A DNA stretch of 64,000 nucleotides from Blautia hominis (lineage in GTDB: Bacteria > Bacillota > Clostridia > Lachnospirales > Lachnospiraceae), in NCBI GenBank assembly GCA_002270465.1, contig NQOF01000007.1:124001-188000 (forward strand), in the 5' to 3' direction. The first letter of the stretch is position 1; each line of letters opens with the position of its first letter. Under the pieces are notes generated by a model. It searched no databases, had not been told where the DNA came from, and saw nothing but the letters and a program-made list of their open reading frames with translations. A program made the position numbers and the translations under genes. Positions 60,750-64,000 of the stretch are shown piece after piece.

Positions 60750-61766
60750 ATGGCAGGCAATGATCTATGGAAATATAGTGAGGCAAAAGAAGCAGAAGAC
60801 GTACTGCGTTCCTTTCATTTGCTGGAAGGCACGGGCGTCAGTGATGAGAAATATCTGGCTTGTCTTTATGCAGTCAGTAATCACACAGAAGAGCATTACC
60901 ATACTGCAGTTATACAAAAAAAGAACGGCGGGATGAGAAAGTTGTCGGTACCCGACACACTGCTGCGGACAATACAGCGGAATATTGTAAAAAATGTATT
61001 ATGCGAACGTTCCGTCTCGCAATATGCAACTGCATATAGAAAGAAAGCTTCCGTCATGGAAAATGCCCGGCCCCATGTTGGTGCAGAAATGGTGATGAAA
61101 CTGGATATCAAGGATTTTTTTGACTGTATTACCTTTCAGATGGTATATCAGTATGCATTTCCGGCGATCTACTATCCGCCTTCCATCCGGATGCTTTTGA
61201 CTTCCCTGTGCTGCCGGAACGACTGTCTGCCACAGGGAGCCCCCAGTTCTCCGGCAATCTCCAATCTGGCTATGCGTTCTTTTGATCAATATATGGGCGC
61301 CTGGTGTGGGGAACGGCAGATGCAATATACCAGATACTGCGATGACCTAACCTTTTCCGGTACTTTTGATGAAAAGGAAGTAAAGCAGAAAGTCCGTAAT
61401 TTTTTGCACGTACTGGGATTTGAATTAAATAGAAAAAAGACAAGAGTCCAGAATCAGTCCCACAGACAGACCGTGACAGGACTTGTAGTAAATGAAAAAA
61501 TGCAGGTGAGCAGAGAATACAGAAACCAGCTCCGCGCAGAGATTTATTATTGTCAAAAGTACGGAGTGACCTCACATTTGAACAAAATGGGGAATCCTGC
61601 CTGGATGAGGGGAGATGAACCGGATGGTAAAAGATATCTGCAGTATCTGCTCGGAAAAATAAATTATGTGCTGGCAGTAAATCCCCATGATGATCATTTT
61701 TGTAAAAAGAGAGAGGAACTATCTCTTATGGTCAGGGAAATATCTACCCGGAGCAACACACTCTAG
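60750..61766 (+). CDS. retron reverse transcriptase
   Basis: 338 residues. Motif order: 'MRKLSVPDTLLRTIQRNIV' (RT1/2 region), retron X-region signature NARPH (NAxxH, 105-109), 'VMKLDIKDFFDCI' with catalytic Asp119, 'LPQGAPSSPAISNL' (RT4), 'YTRYCDDLTFSG' (YxDD, 196-199), 'LGFELNRKKT' and 'VTGLVVN' (242-248, the VTG motif of the retron Y region). Length is that of a free retron RT; no fused effector. It uses the upstream msr-msd RNA as primer and template to make msDNA. No partner gene is adjacent on either side. Confidence 0.95.
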   Translation: MAGNDLWKYSEAKEAEDVLRSFHLLEGTGVSDEKYLACLYAVSNHTEEHYHTAVIQKKNGGMRKLSVPDTLLRTIQRNIVKNVLCERSVSQYATAYRKKASVMENARPHVGAEMVMKLDIKDFFDCITFQMVYQYAFPAIYYPPSIRMLLTSLCCRNDCLPQGAPSSPAISNLAMRSFDQYMGAWCGERQMQYTRYCDDLTFSGTFDEKEVKQKVRNFLHVLGFELNRKKTRVQNQSHRQTVTGLVVNEKMQVSREYRNQLRAEIYYCQKYGVTSHLNKMGNPAWMRGDEPDGKRYLQYLLGKINYVLAVNPHDDHFCKKREELSLMVREISTRSNTL

Positions 61767-61797
61767 TGCGGGAAAGCACCGGCATACATATCTCATA

Positions 61798-61827
61798 AAT
61801 CCCCGCCGGCAAAAAACGGCGGGGATT
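61798..61827. terminator. bidirectional terminator after the retron
   Basis: AATCCCCGCCG and its complement with an eight-base A-rich loop, between convergent retron RT and the carbohydrate-binding-like gene. Confidence 0.8.
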
Positions 61828-61831
61828 CCCT

Positions 61832-62617
61832 TTAGGCTTCCGTTCCATACACTTCCAGCTGCACAAGCGCCGGAAAGGGGGACGGTTCCTCTGATCTTAT
61901 CAATTCTCCGATCTGAAGCCATTCGATCTTTTTCTTCTCAAATGTAAATTCCTGAGCGTCCCCTGTCTTTTTTAATTCCAATTCCATAGCAGTGCCGTCT
62001 GAAAATGTGACAGTCGCCTTTTTCCACCAATTGTCATGTGGGTAATCCGCTCTTGCATAAAGGACAATCCGGTCAGCCTCCACCGTCCGTCCAAATTCCA
62101 GCTTCATGGCTGCATCTGCCCGCTGGTTGATCCCCCAGGATTCATAAGGCCACTCCCCGTGGCAGGCCGCCGCAGTGATACCGTCAACAGCATTCATGGC
62201 TGCAAAGACAGACTCTCCTCTTGTCTCCACATTGGCTGATGCGTGTGGGTAACAGTTGGTCTCCCCATGGCAGTCATTCACATTCAGCGCCAGGTTCCGG
62301 TATGCCTCATATTCAAAAGGATAAGCTTTTCGGATGTGGATCAAATGCCTGCTTCCGGAAAATGTCTTGGGTGACATATTGACCCGCTTTTCCCCAAAAG
62401 GAATCTTGTACCATATATTTCCTGTCAGATACACCAGGGAATGGCCCCTTCCGTCATCCAGGGACAGCCAGTAAAATGCCGGTATCTCAGCCGCCTCCAC
62501 TACGATCTGATCACCTTCCCTGTATTCCGCGCAGTAAGGAAGGTTCACTTCTCTCTCCCCGCGGGCAACCGCCAGTGTGAAGCCGTTTTTGTCCTGTACT
62601 TTTAAACTGATAGACAT
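61832..62617 (-). CDS. cytoplasmic carbohydrate-binding-like protein in a uronate cluster, function unknown
   Basis: 261 residues, no signal peptide. The N-terminal half is beta-rich with 'YREGDQIVVEAAEIPAFYWLSLDDG'-type text. The C-terminal half ('NCYPHASANVETRGESVFAAMNAVDG', 'GINQRADAAMKLEFGRTVEADRIVLYAR', 'DNWWKKATVTFSDGT') is a jelly-roll resembling galactose-binding/F5-8C domains. It follows the RpiB/LacAB-type isomerase gene by 70 bases on the same strand. By context it may bind or process an acidic sugar, but no catalytic motif is recognised. Confidence 0.6.
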   Translation of the reverse strand: MSISLKVQDKNGFTLAVARGEREVNLPYCAEYREGDQIVVEAAEIPAFYWLSLDDGRGHSLVYLTGNIWYKIPFGEKRVNMSPKTFSGSRHLIHIRKAYPFEYEAYRNLALNVNDCHGETNCYPHASANVETRGESVFAAMNAVDGITAAACHGEWPYESWGINQRADAAMKLEFGRTVEADRIVLYARADYPHDNWWKKATVTFSDGTAMELELKKTGDAQEFTFEKKKIEWLQIGELIRSEEPSPFPALVQLEVYGTEA

Positions 62618-62687
62618 CTCTCTACCTCTTCTCTCTTTCTATTTCTGCACGAATGCCTGTCCGTTTCACCAGACAGGCATTCAGATA

Positions 62688-63326
62688 TTAATTCAGTATT
62701 TTCTTCACTGCCTCTGCCATCTCTTCACATTTGCAGTCAGCAAAGAAATATTCCCGGAATTTCTCGCCGCTGAGTGCGCCTTTTACAAGCTCCCGATCCA
62801 GGTTTTCCAGAATCTCGGGAAGGGCTTTGTATGTCACCTCTTTTACCTTGTCCAGGATCTGTTTGTTACGCTTCTCCGGAACTGCACGTTCCCTTGGGTA
62901 TCCCTGTCCGCTCTCCTCACAGAAAAGTTTCTCAAAGATATACTGGAGATTCAGGTCTCCGCCCCAGCCAAACCCTTTTGCAAAAGGAATGGCAATGGCA
63001 TTGCCGTCATTGATCTGGGCAAATGTGTAGGCATCCAGGGCGTCCTCCACATGACCGCATATAACCCCCGGGAAGGAGTTGCAGGCCAGCATTGCGCCCT
63101 CGCCTGTACCGCAGCCGGTGATCACATAATCGGCTGCACCGGAATTCAAAAGAACTGCTGCAAGGATCCCCACCTGTACATAGGTGAGCTGGCAGTCATC
63201 CTCTGCTGTGTACATACCGTAATTGCGCACTTCATGCCCCATGGGTCCCACTACTGTTTCCAATGCTTGACAGATGATCTGGTTTTTAGCCGCCTGGCTG
63301 TTTTCATTTATTAAAGCAATTTTCAT
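62688..63326 (-). CDS. RpiB/LacA/LacB-family sugar isomerase (DhuI-like)
   Basis: 212 residues from ATG 63326 (GAGAGG upstream; a longer frame to 63419 overlaps the SDR gene). 'MKIALINENSQAAKNQIICQ', 'ADYVITGCGTGEGAMLACNSFPGV' and 'CGHVEDALDAYTFAQINDGNAIAIP' are RpiB/LacAB blocks, with the Gly-Cys-Gly-Thr-Gly loop and active-site Cys. It is longer than RpiB and follows an SDR gene; this order is that of DhuI, the isomerase of the unsaturated uronate pathway, next to DhuD. The assignment is contextual. Confidence 0.75.
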   Translation of the reverse strand: MKIALINENSQAAKNQIICQALETVVGPMGHEVRNYGMYTAEDDCQLTYVQVGILAAVLLNSGAADYVITGCGTGEGAMLACNSFPGVICGHVEDALDAYTFAQINDGNAIAIPFAKGFGWGGDLNLQYIFEKLFCEESGQGYPRERAVPEKRNKQILDKVKEVTYKALPEILENLDRELVKGALSGEKFREYFFADCKCEEMAEAVKKILN

Positions 63327-63375
63327 GATCTTTTTTTCCTCTCTTACTATGACCTCTAAAAAGTAAATATCTTTA

Positions 63376-64000
63376 TCACGGCTGTTTTCCAATGTATGCC
63401 AGGATCCCTCCGTCCACATAGAGAATATGGCCGTTTACAAAGTCAGATGCATCGGACGCCAGGAAGATGGCAGGTCCCATCAGGTCCTCCGGGGTTCCCC
63501 AGCGCGCCTGAGGTGTTTTTGCCAGGATAAACTGGTCAAATGGATGTCTGCTGCCGTCCGGCTGCTTTTCCCTGAGGGGTGCTGTCTGGGGTGTGGCAAT
63601 ATACCCCGGCCCGATGCCGTTGCACTGGATATTATATTCGCCGTATTCTGACGCTATATTCTTTGTCAGCATTTTCAGGCCGCCCTTTGCAGCCGCATAA
63701 GCGGAAACCGTCTCACGGCCCAGCTCGCTCATCATGGAACAGATATTGATGATCTTGCCGTGTCCTTTTTCCATCATGCCGGGAATCACTGCTTTTGACA
63801 CAATGAACGGTGCGTTCAGGTCAATATCAATGACCTGGCGGAATTCCTCTGCCTTCATCTCTGTCATAGGAATACGCTTGATGATACCTGCGTTGTTGAC
63901 CAGAATATCAACGGTGCCCAGTTCTTTCTCAATATCAGCCACCATTTTTTCCACCTGGGCCTCATCCGTCACATCACAGATATAACCTCTGGCGTCAATT
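63376..64000 (-). CDS. SDR-family oxidoreductase, KduD/DhuD or gluconate 5-dehydrogenase type (runs off right edge)
   Basis: C-terminal 208 residues; the start lies beyond the window. 'DILVNNAGIIKRIPM' (NNAG) and 'KIINICSMMSELG...VSAYAAAKGGL' with Ser, Tyr-x-x-x-Lys catalytic residues. 'NGIGPGYIATPQTAPLRE' and the end 'FVNGHILYVDGGILAYIG' match the KduD/Idno-type SDR group. It probably reduces 2,5-diketo-3-deoxygluconate or 5-ketogluconate with NAD(P)H. First visible gene of a uronate catabolism cluster. Confidence 0.88.
   Translation of the reverse strand, partial: IDARGYICDVTDEAQVEKMVADIEKELGTVDILVNNAGIIKRIPMTEMKAEEFRQVIDIDLNAPFIVSKAVIPGMMEKGHGKIINICSMMSELGRETVSAYAAAKGGLKMLTKNIASEYGEYNIQCNGIGPGYIATPQTAPLREKQPDGSRHPFDQFILAKTPQARWGTPEDLMGPAIFLASDASDFVNGHILYVDGGILAYIGKQP

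Noticed and set aside
60487-60936. 149-codon frame overlapping the retron RNA and RT start
   Set aside because: It covers the msr-msd structure and then the RT gene in another frame; it is explained by the RNA.

Overview
The window looks like chromosome from a Lachnospiraceae acetogen, most likely Blautia or a close relative. This is an inference from moderate GC, Firmicutes-type AGGAGG ribosome sites, YesM/YesN-type carbohydrate regulation, formate-THF ligase beside a FocA-type channel, a dlt operon and Ktr potassium uptake. No rRNA, CRISPR array or complete prophage is visible.

Layout. 1-4.1 kb: two FtsX-type permeases and their two-component system. 4.4-5.2 kb: seven tRNAs behind a consensus promoter. 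5.4-8.5 kb: housekeeping operon (two YfcE phosphodiesterases, RdgB, a THUMP methyltransferase, rhodanese). 8.7-11.4 kb: accessory patch with an (Asn-Ser-Gln)n minisatellite gene, an integrase remnant, and an AAA/PD-(D/E)XK gene enclosed by perfect 87-bp inverted repeats. 11.6-20.9 kb: alpha-mannoside utilisation operon (ABC transporter, GH38, ROK kinase, SIS protein) with a divergent ROK repressor whose likely operators are visible. 21-31.1 kb: membrane proteins, aminotransferase, ABC exporter, S8 protease, FocA, fhs under a ZTP riboswitch, fructokinase. 31.3-35.7 kb: complete dltABCD plus an unusually placed dltX. 35.8-36.06 kb: a 263-bp giant cruciform. 36-41.5 kb: KdpDE next to KtrAB, without kdpFABC. 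41.7-44.8 kb: AI-2E-family protein, NUDIX, and ribU under an FMN riboswitch. 44.9-48.8 kb: second AAA/PD-(D/E)XK gene and small envelope proteins. 49-57.9 kb: GH67 alpha-glucuronidase operon with ABC transporter and YesMN-like system. 58-60.3 kb: large lipoprotein. 60.5-61.8 kb: a retron with promoter, msr-msd RNA and reverse transcriptase. 61.8-64 kb: start of a uronate-catabolism cluster.

The most notable items are: (1) the retron, whose a1/a2 repeats, branching-G context and RT NAxxH/VTG motifs are all readable but which has no adjacent effector gene; (2) a family of about 130-bp MITE-like palindromic repeats (five long copies and one deletion derivative), two of which sit at the same place, between the binding-protein and first permease genes, in two unrelated sugar operons; (3) the cruciform after the dlt operon; (4) the 87-bp inverted-repeat cassette. 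All family calls come from reading motifs by eye; no database search was run.
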